A DNA stretch of 64,000 nucleotides from Thalassobius vesicularis (GCF_004799325.1 NZ_SSMD01000006.1:186001-250000), one strand, 5' to 3'. Shown: positions 26,673-36,997, counted from the first letter of the stretch. Notes: generated by a model from the letters alone, not told the origin. Numbers and translations: made by a program.

Positions 26673-27758
26673 TCAGTCGATCATGATCACGTTGCGGCGC
26701 GCGGCACCGGACATGGTGTCGGCAAATGCCTCGTTGATCTGGTCCAGCGTCCAGCGGCCCGAGATCAGCTCGTCAAGTTTCAGGCGGCCCTGCTGGTACA
26801 GATCGACCATCCAGGGGATGTCGCGCTTGATCGCCACGTCACCCATTTTCGAGCCCAGGATCGACTGGCCGACATCGGCCATCAGCAGCGGGGAATAGCT
26901 GGCGTTGGAGCCGAAATGCGGCAGGCCGACCATGACGACATTGCCGCCATTGGCCAGATAACGCGGGGCCTGATCGTAGACGGCGGCCACGCCGACGGTC
27001 ACCAGGACGGCATCCGCACCGCGCCCGCCGAAGATTTCCTTGACCTTGTTGAAGGGCTTGCCCTCGGGGACGATGCCGTGGGTCGCGCCGAATTCCTTGG
27101 CGACCTCCAGCTTGTCGGGGTTCATGTCGACGGCCACGATGCGGCGCGCACCGGCGATGCGGGCGCCCTGAATGGCGTTCAGGCCGACGCCGCCAGCACC
27201 GATCACCACAACGTCCTGACCGGGACGGATGTTGGCGGTGTTGATCGCGGCACCCACGCCGGTAATGACGCCGCACGAGATCAGCGAGGCCGCGTCCTTG
27301 GGCATGTCCGCCGGGATCACCACGACCTGGCTTTGGTCGACAACGGCCTTTTCGGCGAATGCGCCGCAGAACATGGCCTGGTAGAGGGGCTCCCCGTTCG
27401 CATCGGTGATGGGGCCTTTTTTCCAGTCGCCGGGGTTTTCACAGACCACGGTATGCCCGCCGCCGCAGCTGGGGCAGACTCCGCACGAGCGGATCAGGGT
27501 AACGGCCACGCTGTCGCCCACGTTGATGCCCTTGACGCCCAGACCCACCGCGGTGACGGTGCCTGCGGCCTCGTGCCCGTAAACGGCGGGGATCGTGCCG
27601 CCAAAGCCGCCCTGCCAGAACGAGATGTCCGAGTGGCACACGGCGACCGCGTCGATCTTGACCTCGACCTCGCCCGGTTCGGGCGCGCGCAGGGTGATTT
27701 CTTCGATGGTCATCGGCTTGCCGTATTCGCGGCAAACGGCGGCTTTCACTTTGGTCAT
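26673..27758 (-). CDS. Zinc-dependent alcohol dehydrogenase (class III-like)
   Basis: This 361-residue medium-chain dehydrogenase has the catalytic zinc ligands Cys41 and His62/Glu63 (VCHSD, YGHEAAG) and a four-cysteine structural zinc lobe (Cys92, 95, 98, 106 in SCGVCPSCGGGHTVVC). The NAD-binding motif is VIGAGGVGLNAI, and ISCGVITGVGAAIN gives the third catalytic Cys. The pattern is that of class III/benzyl or aryl alcohol dehydrogenases; the glutathione-dependent formaldehyde version is possible but not specific. ATG 27758 follows a GAGGGAA ribosome site. It is transcribed after the exporter gene on the same strand with about 100 bases between them. Confidence 0.88.
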   Translation of the reverse strand: MTKVKAAVCREYGKPMTIEEITLRAPEPGEVEVKIDAVAVCHSDISFWQGGFGGTIPAVYGHEAAGTVTAVGLGVKGINVGDSVAVTLIRSCGVCPSCGGGHTVVCENPGDWKKGPITDANGEPLYQAMFCGAFAEKAVVDQSQVVVIPADMPKDAASLISCGVITGVGAAINTANIRPGQDVVVIGAGGVGLNAIQGARIAGARRIVAVDMNPDKLEVAKEFGATHGIVPEGKPFNKVKEIFGGRGADAVLVTVGVAAVYDQAPRYLANGGNVVMVGLPHFGSNASYSPLLMADVGQSILGSKMGDVAIKRDIPWMVDLYQQGRLKLDELISGRWTLDQINEAFADTMSGAARRNVIMID

Positions 27759-27861
27759 GGGGTGTTCCCTCTTCTCCACACGGGGGCAAGGTGCCTTTGG
27801 GGAAGGTCTTTCGCAAGTGCGAAATAATGTTCCGATACGCAAAAAAACGCAGCGTCAGATG

Positions 27862-29070
27862 CTATTCCGCAAGGCGGGACCGCTGGGTGGTGAAAACCAC
27901 CAGCCCCAGGAACATCAAAGCGGCCGACAGCACGAAGGGCGCACCGGGCAGATGGAACGGGGCCGAGTCCGAGGTGAACAGCGCGAAAGCCTGCGTCATC
28001 AGCAGCGGCCCGACGATCATCGACACCGAGGCGAGCGAGGCGATGACGCCCTGCAACTCGCCTTGGGCGTCGTCGCGGGCGATGTGCGAGAGGAGGCCCT
28101 GCAGCGCGGGCAGGCCGATCGCGCCGATCGCCGAGATCGGGATCAGTGCCATCACCAAGCGGCCATCGGGGACGAAGGCGACCAGAAGCAGGGCGATGAC
28201 CTCGATCCCCAGACCGAGGGCGATGGTTTTGGTCTCGCCCAGCAGGCGGATCGCGGGGCGGATCAATGCGCCCTGAACGACGGCCATCGAGATGCCGTAA
28301 ACCGCCAGCGAGACCCCGATCATGCCGGGCGACCAGCCAAAGCGGGCCACGGTGAAATAGGCCCAGACCGAGGGGTATACCACGTTGGCCAGGTGATTGA
28401 GGAACACGACCCACAGCAGCGGCTTCGCCGGCCCCATCTTGGCAATCGCCCGAAGCGCGGAAAACGGGTTGGCTCCGGACAGGGTGAAGGGGCGGCGCGT
28501 CGCCTCGGTCACGGTTTCGCGCAGTACGAACAGGCCGAACAAGACGTTGGCGGCGGCAAGGGCGGCGGCCCCGTAAAATGGCGCGCGGGTGCCGTATTCG
28601 GCCAGCAGCCCGCCCAGCACCGGGCCCAGAACAAAGCCCAGCCCGAAGGCCGCGCCGATCAGGCCAAAATTCGCGGCCTTGTCACGTTTGTCAGAAATAT
28701 CAGCCATATAGGCATAGGCGGTGGAGTGCGTCGCGGCGGTGATCCCGCCCAGAATGCGCCCGAACATCAGCCAGCCCAGCGTGCCCGCCAGCGCCATCAC
28801 GATGTAATCCGCCACCATGATCGACAGCGACACCAGCAGCACCGGGCGGCGACCAAAGGCATCCGACAGGCGGCCCAGAAGCGGGCTGAACAGGAATTGC
28901 ATCGCCGCGAAGACTGTCGAGAGCACGCCGCCCCAGATCGCCGCACTGGCGATGGTGCTGCCCGAGACCTCTTGGATCAGGTCGGGCATCACGGGCATGA
29001 TCAGCCCGATCCCCATGGCATCGAGCGTCACCGTGATCAGGATGAAGAGGATGGGCAGGCGAAGCGTCAT
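27862..29070 (-). CDS. TetA-like major facilitator superfamily transporter (DHA1)
   Basis: This 402-residue inner-membrane protein has about twelve membrane helices. DAMGIGLIMPVMPDLI in helix 1, the loop motif GRLSDAFGRRPVLLVSL between helices 2 and 3, and GAAFGLGFVLGPVLGG in helix 5 are the signatures of the TetA/TCR drug-proton antiporter group. Substrates of chromosomal relatives are varied, so tetracycline resistance should not be inferred. No TetR-type repressor is adjacent. It is followed on the same strand by the alcohol dehydrogenase. Confidence 0.87.
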   Translation of the reverse strand: MTLRLPILFILITVTLDAMGIGLIMPVMPDLIQEVSGSTIASAAIWGGVLSTVFAAMQFLFSPLLGRLSDAFGRRPVLLVSLSIMVADYIVMALAGTLGWLMFGRILGGITAATHSTAYAYMADISDKRDKAANFGLIGAAFGLGFVLGPVLGGLLAEYGTRAPFYGAAALAAANVLFGLFVLRETVTEATRRPFTLSGANPFSALRAIAKMGPAKPLLWVVFLNHLANVVYPSVWAYFTVARFGWSPGMIGVSLAVYGISMAVVQGALIRPAIRLLGETKTIALGLGIEVIALLLVAFVPDGRLVMALIPISAIGAIGLPALQGLLSHIARDDAQGELQGVIASLASVSMIVGPLLMTQAFALFTSDSAPFHLPGAPFVLSAALMFLGLVVFTTQRSRLAE

Positions 29071-29142
29071 GAAACGGCGATATCGGATTTGGGTGACAGG
29101 GAAATGTCAGCCAAAGATAGGCGCTGGTGAAGGGCGGGGAAA

Positions 29143-29211
29143 GGGGGGCTGTCTGCCCCCCTCTGCGGTTTCACCGCATTCACCCCCCGAGGATATTTTC
29201 AAAAAGAAGAA
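29143..29211. repeat. Intergenic palindromic element, version 1, half copy
   Basis: This element has the opening GGGGGGCTGTCTGCCCCCC block, a small TGCGGTTTCACCGCA hairpin and one arm only (CCCCCCGAGGATATTTTC-AAAAAGAAGAA). The second arm found in complete copies is missing, so the stem cannot form. It lies between the exporter gene start and the pcaB stop. Confidence 0.75.
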
Positions 29212-30540
29212 TTACAGGGCGCGGGTTGCGGCGGCGAAGGCGCGGGCCTCGGCCGGGGCCTGGCCGGTTTGCCGGGCGGGGTCGAAGATGTCGTCGAGCG
29301 GCAGGTCGGGATAGGCAGCGCGGGCCAGCGTGGAGAGGGGGGTGTCCTCGGCAAGGGATTGTTTGCACAGGGTTTTGATGGCGGCCTGTGCCTCGGGGCG
29401 GGGCAGGTGTTCGGCGAGGCGGAAGGAGAGCGCCTCGGCGTAGAGCAGGTCGAGGGTGGAGCTGAGCGCGGTTTGCATCGCCGCCGGGTTGGGGGCGATG
29501 GAGGCGGCCAGCGCGCGGCCGTGTTCGAGAGCCGAGGCGGTGGCGAGGCAGAGTTGCGGCAAGGTCAGCCATTCGGTGAACCAGGCGGCACCGTCGCGGT
29601 CCTGACGGTGCAGGCCGGCGCCTTGCAGGATGGTGTTCAGGCCGATGACCTGGCGCGACAGGGCGACCATGGCTGAGGGCTGCACCGGGTTCTGTTTTTG
29701 CGGCATGGTCGAGGAGCCGCCGGAGGCACCCAGGGTGACCTCGGAAATGCCGGTTTGGGTGAAGAGGATCAGGTCCTCGCCCATCTTGCCGAGGGCGGTG
29801 GCGAGGCGGCTGAGCCAGCCTGTGATCGCCAGGATCGGGCCGCGATCGGCGTGCCAGCTGCGCTGAGGATCCTTGAGATTCAACGACTTGGCGAATGCTG
29901 CGCGCAGTTCTGCGGCACGCGGGCCAAAGGCGGAACCGGTGCCTGCAGCGCCGGACAGCGAGACCAGCAGCGCGCGGTCGCGCAGGGCGGGCAGCTCGGC
30001 CAGAAGATCCAGCAGCGGGGCGCCCCAATGCGCGGCGGTCGCACCGAAGGAGATGGGCGTGGCGTGCTGGCCGTAGGTACGGCCGGGCATGGGCAGATCG
30101 GCGTGAGTTTCTGCAAGCTTTCCAAGGGATTGGGCCGTCTCGGTCAGGTTCGCCGACAGGATGTTCAGGAACTGCCGCAGGCGCAGCATCTGCGCGGTTT
30201 CCGAGATGTCCTGCGAGGTCGCGCCCCAGTGCACATATTGGGCGTGCTCGGGGGCCTGCATTTCCTTGCGGAAGGCCGCGACAAGGCCGGGGACGGTGAC
30301 GCCGTTGGTGCCGGTTGCCTCGGCTAACCCACCGGGATCCAACGGAATTTCCAGCGAGGCGCGATGGATGAAGGCCGCGCTTTCGGCGGGGATCAGGCCC
30401 ATCTCGCCCTGGACTTTGGCCAGGGTGCCCTCGACCAGCAGCATGGCGCGAACCTCGGCGCTGTCGGTGAACAGTTTGCCTGCCTCCCCGGCGGGGAAAA
30501 GACGGCTGTAAAGCTCGGAGGAGAAGACCGAAGCGGCCAT
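29212..30540 (-). CDS. pcaB: 3-carboxy-cis,cis-muconate cycloisomerase
   Basis: This 442-residue enzyme of the fumarase/aspartase superfamily converts 3-carboxy-cis,cis-muconate to 4-carboxymuconolactone, the second ring-cleavage step of the protocatechuate branch. The superfamily signature GGSSTMPQKQNP and the VHWGATSQDISET and GRTYGQHATPISFG blocks are present. It is the last gene of the pobA-pcaDCHG-esterase-pcaB run, 13 bases after the esterase gene. A good ribosome site (AAAGGG) precedes the ATG. Confidence 0.95.
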   Translation of the reverse strand: MAASVFSSELYSRLFPAGEAGKLFTDSAEVRAMLLVEGTLAKVQGEMGLIPAESAAFIHRASLEIPLDPGGLAEATGTNGVTVPGLVAAFRKEMQAPEHAQYVHWGATSQDISETAQMLRLRQFLNILSANLTETAQSLGKLAETHADLPMPGRTYGQHATPISFGATAAHWGAPLLDLLAELPALRDRALLVSLSGAAGTGSAFGPRAAELRAAFAKSLNLKDPQRSWHADRGPILAITGWLSRLATALGKMGEDLILFTQTGISEVTLGASGGSSTMPQKQNPVQPSAMVALSRQVIGLNTILQGAGLHRQDRDGAAWFTEWLTLPQLCLATASALEHGRALAASIAPNPAAMQTALSSTLDLLYAEALSFRLAEHLPRPEAQAAIKTLCKQSLAEDTPLSTLARAAYPDLPLDDIFDPARQTGQAPAEARAFAAATRAL

Positions 30541-30553
30541 GGCTATCCCTTTG

Positions 30554-31264
30554 TTATTGTTCTGAGATCTTGTTGAGAAGATGCGCCAGGCCGGCCGGAT
30601 CCGCGAAGAAGGGCGAGTGCGCGCAGGGCAGGGTGTAGACGTCCTTGGCGGGCCAGTCCTGCGTCATCGTCACCTGGTATTCCGGCGGGATCGTGCGATC
30701 ATCGGCGCAGCGGATGTAACTCTTTGGAACGCTTGCATAATTCGCGCCGGTTTCGACGGGGACCGAGGTCGGCTGCGTGGCCTGAATGCACAGGTTTTCA
30801 AGGGCGTATTCGGTCGTTCCGGGCGGGCAATCATGGTAAAAAATGTCTTTCACCATGGCGGGATCGGCGGTCCAGCCCAGCTTATCTTGTGTCATGCGGA
30901 TCGCGGGCAACAAGGGCTGGTAGGGTGCCTCCATCCTCATCTGCGAGAGCGACAGGCCGGGTTTGGGGACGTAGGCGCACAGGTAGATCAGGCGCTGGAT
31001 GTGCGAGGGGTCGCGTTCAGCGGCCAGCGTGATCGGGTAGCCTCCCATCGAATGGCCCACGACAATGGCCGGTCGGTCCAGCGCAGACAGCACCGCGTCG
31101 GCGTAAGCGTCCAGTGTAACCTTTTGATATGGCGTTGAATCCTGGCCGTGTCCGGGCAGGTCGATCGCTTGCACGCTATGACCAAGCGCCTGCAATTCGG
31201 GGATCACGTCGCGCCAGCACCAAGCGCCGTGCGCCGCACCGTGGATGAGCAGGAAATGAGCCAT
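30554..31264 (-). CDS. Alpha/beta hydrolase, plant methylesterase / salicylate-esterase-like
   Basis: This 236-residue alpha/beta hydrolase opens with FLLIHGAAHGAWCW (oxyanion hole region) and has the nucleophile elbow GHSMGG (Ser72) and a catalytic His near 216 (CAHSPFF). The pattern fits the EstC/SABP2-like group that hydrolyses small esters such as methyl salicylate. It sits between pcaG and pcaB, where no enzyme of the beta-ketoadipate path is missing (PcaD is encoded upstream), so it may release a phenolic acid from an ester to feed PobA or protocatechuate dioxygenase (inference). Confidence 0.83.
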   Translation of the reverse strand: MAHFLLIHGAAHGAWCWRDVIPELQALGHSVQAIDLPGHGQDSTPYQKVTLDAYADAVLSALDRPAIVVGHSMGGYPITLAAERDPSHIQRLIYLCAYVPKPGLSLSQMRMEAPYQPLLPAIRMTQDKLGWTADPAMVKDIFYHDCPPGTTEYALENLCIQATQPTSVPVETGANYASVPKSYIRCADDRTIPPEYQVTMTQDWPAKDVYTLPCAHSPFFADPAGLAHLLNKISEQ

Positions 31265-31370
31265 GAGACTGCCTTTTGCGGGGGTCGATACAGGGCATTT
31301 AGCACGGCTGGGCGCCGATTACACGCTTCGTTAACCCGCTGGAGCGTATGATTCTTTCGAATAAACGTAC

Positions 31371-31403
31371 AAAGGGCAGGGCGCGCCGAAGAGCGCCCCG
31401 CCC
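31371..31403 (-). terminator. Hairpin after pcaG (possible partial terminator)
   Basis: On the minus strand GGGCGGGGCGC and GCGC(G)CCCTGCCC pair with one mismatch (31374-31403), followed by TTTGTACGTTT. It lies just after the pcaG stop within the 145-base gap before the esterase gene and could reduce read-through into esterase-pcaB. Confidence 0.55.
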
Positions 31404-31409
31404 AATGCC

Positions 31410-32009
31410 TCACATGTCGAGGAAGACGGTCTCGTCATCGCCCTGCAGGCGGATGTCGAACCGGTACTGGCCGTCGCCGGTCTTCTTGGCGATCAGGGTG
31501 TCGACGCGGTTGCGCTGTTCGATGCGCGACAGCAGCGGGTCGGCGCTGTTGTCTTCGTCCTCGAAGTAGATGCGGGTCTGCAGGCCGATGTTGATGCCGC
31601 GCGCGACGATCCACAGCGCGATATGCGGGGCCTGGAACCCACCGCCGCGCATCGGCGTCTTGCCGGGCTTGACGGTGCGCAGGGTGAACTCGCCGGTGTC
31701 CTTGTGGGCGGCGAAGCGGCAGAAGCCGTTGACCTTGGCGTCGGCGCCAGCCTGACCGGGGAACTTGCCCGCGGCGTCGGCCTGCCAGCTTTCGATCATG
31801 GCATCGCGCAGCGCCCAGCCGGTGCCGTCGATGACCGACCCGGTGATGGTGATGACTTCGCCGGCGGCACCGTCTTCGATGGCGCGCAGGCCCAGATCCT
31901 CGGGGTAGATGCCGGGGTTGCCGGCAAAGGTCGGGATCGTGCCGATGTGCACGTAGGGGCCTGCCGTCTGCGACGGGGTTTCAACGAGAGTGTCGAGTTT
32001 CTGGACCAT
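31410..32009 (-). CDS. pcaG: Protocatechuate 3,4-dioxygenase alpha subunit
   Basis: This 199-residue alpha subunit of the intradiol dioxygenase cleaves protocatechuate to 3-carboxy-cis,cis-muconate. It opens VETPSQTAGPYVHIG and continues with DGTGWALRDAMIESWQADAAGKF and RGGGFQAPHIALWIVARGI (in parts), the alpha-chain counterparts of the beta active-site strands, here without the full iron ligand set as expected. It starts 4 bases after the pcaH stop, so the two are coupled and assemble as the (alpha-beta-Fe) oligomer. Confidence 0.95.
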   Translation of the reverse strand: MVQKLDTLVETPSQTAGPYVHIGTIPTFAGNPGIYPEDLGLRAIEDGAAGEVITITGSVIDGTGWALRDAMIESWQADAAGKFPGQAGADAKVNGFCRFAAHKDTGEFTLRTVKPGKTPMRGGGFQAPHIALWIVARGINIGLQTRIYFEDEDNSADPLLSRIEQRNRVDTLIAKKTGDGQYRFDIRLQGDDETVFLDM

Positions 32010-32012
32010 GAC

Positions 32013-32762
32013 TTACATCCCTTCCAGTTTGTTTTCGAACATGGTCTGGCGACGGCCGCGCAGAACGATGTCGAACTTGTACGCGAGGAAATCGAGCGGA
32101 CGCGATTTCGAGAAATCCAGCGCCGAGACCAGGCGGTCCAGCTGGCTGCGGTTCTTGATGGTGGCCGCGATCGGGCAATGGTCGATCAGCGGGTCGCCCT
32201 CGAAATACATCTGGGTGATCAGGCGCTGCGCAAAGCTGTGGCCGAAGACCGAGATGTGGATGTGCATCGGGCGCCATTCATTGCCGCGGTTGGGCCAGGG
32301 GTAGGCGCCGGGGCGGATGGTCAGGAACTCGTAATATCCGTTCTCGTCGGTGATGGTGCGTCCGCAGCCGCCGAAATTGGGGTCGAGCGGCGCCAGGTAG
32401 GTGTCCTTGATGTGGCGATAACGGCCACCGGCGTTCGCCTGCCAGATCTCGACCAGCGTGTTGGGCACGGGGCGGCCGTTCTCGTCCAGCACGCGGCCGT
32501 GCATCAGGACGCGCTCGCCGATGGCGGGCTTGTTGGCGTCCTTCGAGAAGTTGATGATCAGGTTGTTGTCCATCGGCCCGATCAGGGAATGGCCGAAACG
32601 GGGGCCGGTTTCCTCGGACGGGGTGGATTCCATCGACAGCAGCGGCCACTTGGGCGAGCGCGGCACGCTGGTCTTGTAGTCGATGTCATACGCAGCCGGG
32701 TGCATGGCCCGGTTGCGGGGGATCAGCGGCCCCATGTCGGTCGGGATGATCGGATCGCTCAT
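32013..32762 (-). CDS. pcaH: Protocatechuate 3,4-dioxygenase beta subunit
   Basis: This 249-residue catalytic beta subunit carries all four iron ligands: Tyr115 (GGRYRH), Tyr154 (GAYPW), His167 and His169 (MHIHISVFG). They have the same relative spacing as the Pseudomonas enzyme (offset of seven), so it should be active. ATG 32762 overlaps the pcaC stop (ATGA); the longer open frame runs through pcaC out of frame and is not used. It works with PcaG encoded immediately downstream. Confidence 0.96.
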   Translation of the reverse strand: MSDPIIPTDMGPLIPRNRAMHPAAYDIDYKTSVPRSPKWPLLSMESTPSEETGPRFGHSLIGPMDNNLIINFSKDANKPAIGERVLMHGRVLDENGRPVPNTLVEIWQANAGGRYRHIKDTYLAPLDPNFGGCGRTITDENGYYEFLTIRPGAYPWPNRGNEWRPMHIHISVFGHSFAQRLITQMYFEGDPLIDHCPIAATIKNRSQLDRLVSALDFSKSRPLDFLAYKFDIVLRGRRQTMFENKLEGM

Positions 32763-33142
32763 TCCTGGGTCTCCTCCATTTCGGCGTAAGTTGCCTTGGC
32801 GATTTTCAATGCGTGGTTGGCGCGGGGGACGCCCGCGTAGATGGCGACGTGCTGGAACGCTTCGAGGACGTCGGTCTTGCTGGCGCCGGTGCGGGCGGTG
32901 GCGCGGATGTGCATGGCGATTTCCTCGAAGTTGCCGGTCGCGGCCAGCAGGGCGAGGGTGATCATCGAGCGTTCGCGCGGGGTGATCCCGTCCGAGGCCC
33001 AGACGGTGCCCCATGCGCCCTCGGTGATGAGGGTCTGGAAGGGCTCGTCGAAGGGGGTTTTGGCGGCCTCGGCGCGGTCCACATGGGCGTCACCCAGAAC
33101 GCGGCGGCGGACCTGCATCCCGGCGTCGAATTTATCAGACAT
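32759..33142 (-). CDS. pcaC: 4-carboxymuconolactone decarboxylase
   Basis: This 127-residue CMD-family enzyme decarboxylates 4-carboxymuconolactone to beta-ketoadipate enol-lactone. The single-domain length is normal. TEGAWGTVWASDGITPRERSMITLALLAATGNFEE and the VLEAFQHVAIYAGVPRANHAL helix (in parts) are family hallmarks. It overlaps pcaD by 8 bases and pcaH by 4, with a GAAGGAG ribosome site inside the end of pcaD. Confidence 0.95.
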   Translation of the reverse strand: MSDKFDAGMQVRRRVLGDAHVDRAEAAKTPFDEPFQTLITEGAWGTVWASDGITPRERSMITLALLAATGNFEEIAMHIRATARTGASKTDVLEAFQHVAIYAGVPRANHALKIAKATYAEMEETQE

Positions 33143-33922
33143 GGCCGATCTCCTTCAGGAAATTGGTAAGGATTTCCGCGTATTCCTGCGGCTGTTCCAC
33201 ACAAGGGAGGTGGCCCGCCTTGCGGATGAGATGAAATTTCGACCCCGGCACCAGATCGACGGTTTCGCGCACCAGATCGGGGGGCGTCGAGCCGTCCTCG
33301 GACCCGGCGATGCCCAGCAGGGGCAGGCGCAGACCAGAGGTGGGCGTGTAGAAATCGGTGCCCGAGATCGCGGCGCAGCAGCCGACGTAGCCCTCGACCG
33401 GCTGGCGGACCAGCATGTTGCGCCAGGCCTGGAATTCGGGCGTGTCACGGAACGGTTTGGAGAACCAGCGTTCGAGGATCGGGCCCTCGAGGGCTTCGAT
33501 GCCGCCTTCGTTCACGGCCTTGATGCGGTCGGCCCACATCTCGGGCTGGCCGATCTTGGCGGCGGTGTTGGACAGCACGACCGCGCGCACCAGGTCCAGC
33601 CGTTTGACGGCCAAACCTTGCGCGATCATGCCGCCGATCGACAGACCGACGAAGACGCACTCCTTCACCCCGAGGTGATCCAGCAGCCGTTCGACATCGC
33701 GCACCAGCGTCCCCATGGAATAGGGGGCGGGGGTGCAGTCGGACAGGCCGTGGCCGCGCTTGTCGTAACGGATCAGGCGCAGGCCTTGGGGCAGCAGGGG
33801 CAGAACCTGATCCCACAGGCGCAGGTCGGTCCCCAGCGAGTTGGCGAAGACCACGGGCGCACCCGCAGGGTCCCCGTCATCGCGGTAGTGAAGTTTGACG
33901 TCTCCGAGGTCGGCGATTTTCA

Positions 33923-33923
<1 letters not shown>
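33135..33923 (-). CDS. pcaD: 3-oxoadipate enol-lactonase
   Basis: This 262-residue alpha/beta hydrolase opens the enol-lactone to beta-ketoadipate. The nucleophile elbow is GLSIGG, the oxyanion region ANSLGTDLRLWDQVLP is the usual PcaD block, and the C-terminal AGHLPCVEQP carries the catalytic His. It begins in a TGATG overlap with the pobA stop. Some species fuse pcaD to pcaC (pcaL); here they are separate but overlap by 8 bases. Confidence 0.94.
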
Positions 33924-35140
<1,217 letters not shown>

Positions 35141-35148
35141 TCAATTAC

Positions 35149-35177
35149 ATTTGCGCAGAATAATTAACAATGCAAAT
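35149..35177. promoter_or_regulatory. Dyad in the pobA promoter region (candidate operator)
   Basis: The 114-base region upstream of pobA is AT-rich. It contains ATTTGC (35149-35154) and its complement GCAAAT (35172-35177) 17 bases apart, plus a third related word (TTGCAAAA, near 35120) and a TTGACA-like hexamer. Repeated TTTGCA half-sites suit a PobR/PcaQ-type activator, but no regulator gene is adjacent. Confidence 0.4.
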
Positions 35178-35203
35178 TTGTTCGGAAAAATTGGACGAAA
35201 CCG

Positions 35204-36175
35204 TCAGAGGAACCGGGTCAGCGCGGTCTGGAACATGTCCGAATCGACGTTGCCGCCAGTGGCGACGGCGATGACGTGATCGCCCTCGATCTCGTCGCCG
35301 TGGAACAGGGCAGCGGCCAGTGCTACGGCCCCGCCGGGTTCGACGACGATCTTCAGACGCAGAAAGGCGAGGGCCATTGCGTGCAGGCAGTCGTCTTCGC
35401 TGACGGCGATGCCGGGGCCACACAGGCGATGCATCACCGGAAAGGTCAGGTTGCCCGGTTGCGGCGTGATGATGGCGTCGCAGATCGAGCCGGACAGGCG
35501 GGCGTTGCGCTGGATCGTGCCGGTGGCGAGCGAGCGTTTCACGTCGTCAAAGCCCTGCGGTTCAGCCGGACGGGTGCGCAAGGTGGGGGCGTGTGCCTCT
35601 AGCGCCAGCGCGATGCCCGAGGTCAGGCCGCCGCCGCCGGTGCAGATCAGAACGTCAGCGTTTTCAATGCCTTGCTCGGCGGCTTGTTCGGCGATTTCCA
35701 GCCCGCAGGTGCCTTGGCCGGCGATGACTTGCGGCTCGTCGAAGGGTTTGATCAGGGTCAGGCCGCGCTCGGCCGACAGGCGGTCGCCGATGGCGTCGCG
35801 GTCCTCGGTCGCGCGGTCATAAAGCACGACCTCGGCCCCCAGGGCGCGGGTGTTGTCGATCTTCAGCTTGGGCGCGTCCGAGGGCATGATGATGACGGCG
35901 GGCGCACCATGCAGAGCGGCGGCATAGGCCACGCCCTGCGCGTGGTTGCCCGAGGAAAAGGCGATCACGCCGCGCTTGCGGGTGTCCGGGTCCAGCGCCG
36001 AAACGGCGGACCAGCCGCCGCGGAACTTGAAGCTGCCAGTGTGTTGCAGGCACTCGGCCTTGACCCACAGTTTGCGGCCCGCGATGTCATCCAGAAACGG
36101 CGAGGACAGGAGCGGCGTGCGGCGCGCGTGGCCCGCAAGGCGCTGGGCGGCGGCGTGGATCATGTCGATGTTCAT
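35204..36175 (-). CDS. Threonine/serine dehydratase-like PLP enzyme
   Basis: This 323-residue fold-type II PLP enzyme is related to catabolic threonine dehydratase and serine racemase. Lys50 in GSFKFRGG is the PLP lysine, the GGGG phosphate loop is in CTGGGGLTSG, and SSGNHAQGVAYAA is the substrate-binding Asn loop. No ACT regulatory domain is present, so it is the short catabolic type. ATGA overlap with the upstream hydrolase links it to an unusual dehalogenase-hydrolase-dehydratase operon; its substrate may be a modified serine or threonine rather than threonine itself (inference). Confidence 0.87.
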   Translation of the reverse strand: MNIDMIHAAAQRLAGHARRTPLLSSPFLDDIAGRKLWVKAECLQHTGSFKFRGGWSAVSALDPDTRKRGVIAFSSGNHAQGVAYAAALHGAPAVIIMPSDAPKLKIDNTRALGAEVVLYDRATEDRDAIGDRLSAERGLTLIKPFDEPQVIAGQGTCGLEIAEQAAEQGIENADVLICTGGGGLTSGIALALEAHAPTLRTRPAEPQGFDDVKRSLATGTIQRNARLSGSICDAIITPQPGNLTFPVMHRLCGPGIAVSEDDCLHAMALAFLRLKIVVEPGGAVALAAALFHGDEIEGDHVIAVATGGNVDSDMFQTALTRFL

Positions 36176-36996
36176 TGCAGGGCCTTTATCCAGTGGGTCA
36201 GCGCGTCCAGCGCCTGGGGTTCGTCAAGGAACGGCACATGGCCGCGATCGGGCACGTGGGCGACGATCAGGCCGGGCAGGACGGCGGCCATTTTGTCCAC
36301 GGCCTCGGCGGTCAGCAGGTCAGAGTTCGCCCCGTGGATCACCGCGCAGGGCAGCGGCGCAATGGCTGCGAAGAGGGGCCACAGGTCGGGGCTGTCGCCC
36401 GATTGCAGGCTTTCGGCCACGGCATCGCGCAGGCGGGGGTCATAGTTGATCTCGACGCCGCGCCGTGTCTGCACGAAGGTGTGGGTGACCTCTGTCCGCC
36501 ACCGCTCGGCCGGGACATTGGCGAAGCCGGGCATCTGCGCGCGCATCAGGGCGTAGTCGTCCAGCGTTTTGGCGTCGGGGTTCACGCCCAGATAGGTCAT
36601 GATGTTGGCGAGGCCGGCCATGTTCAGCTCTGGCCCGACATCGTTCAGGGCGACGCCCAGCAGGCGGTCCTTGGCGGTGGCGGCCATCACCATGCCGATC
36701 AGCCCGCCGCGCGAGGTGCCCAGGATCGCCACCTTGTCCAGCGACAGGTGGGCCATCAGCTCCAGCACGTCCTGGGTTTCGCGGGGGATGGAATAGGTGC
36801 TGTAATCCTCGGCCCAGCCGGATTGGCCACGGCCCCGGTAATCCATGCGGATCAGGCGAACGCCCGGCAGGTGTGGGGCGACGAAATCGAAGTCGCGCGC
36901 GTTGCGGGTCAGCCCCGCAAGGCACAGGATTGGCAAGCCGCTGCCCTGATCCTCGTAATGGATGGAAACGCCGTCGGAAGTGGTGAATTTGGCCAA
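36172..36996 (-). CDS. Alpha/beta fold hydrolase
   Basis: This 274-residue alpha/beta hydrolase has the LPILCLAGLTRNARDFD oxyanion region, RGRGQSGW, the nucleophile elbow LGTSRGG, and a C-terminal PDRGHVPFLDEP with the catalytic His. The position of Asp and the length fit the epoxide hydrolase/haloalkane dehalogenase/esterase superfamily, but no lid motif fixes the reaction. It starts one base after the dehalogenase stop and overlaps the dehydratase start, so the three are translated together. Confidence 0.85.
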   Translation of the reverse strand: MAKFTTSDGVSIHYEDQGSGLPILCLAGLTRNARDFDFVAPHLPGVRLIRMDYRGRGQSGWAEDYSTYSIPRETQDVLELMAHLSLDKVAILGTSRGGLIGMVMAATAKDRLLGVALNDVGPELNMAGLANIMTYLGVNPDAKTLDDYALMRAQMPGFANVPAERWRTEVTHTFVQTRRGVEINYDPRLRDAVAESLQSGDSPDLWPLFAAIAPLPCAVIHGANSDLLTAEAVDKMAAVLPGLIVAHVPDRGHVPFLDEPQALDALTHWIKALQ

Positions 36997-36997
36997 T

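Noticed and set aside
27862-29070. Tetracycline resistance determinant
   Set aside because: The protein has TetA-family motifs but is in a chromosomal metabolic setting without a TetR repressor; family membership alone does not show drug resistance.
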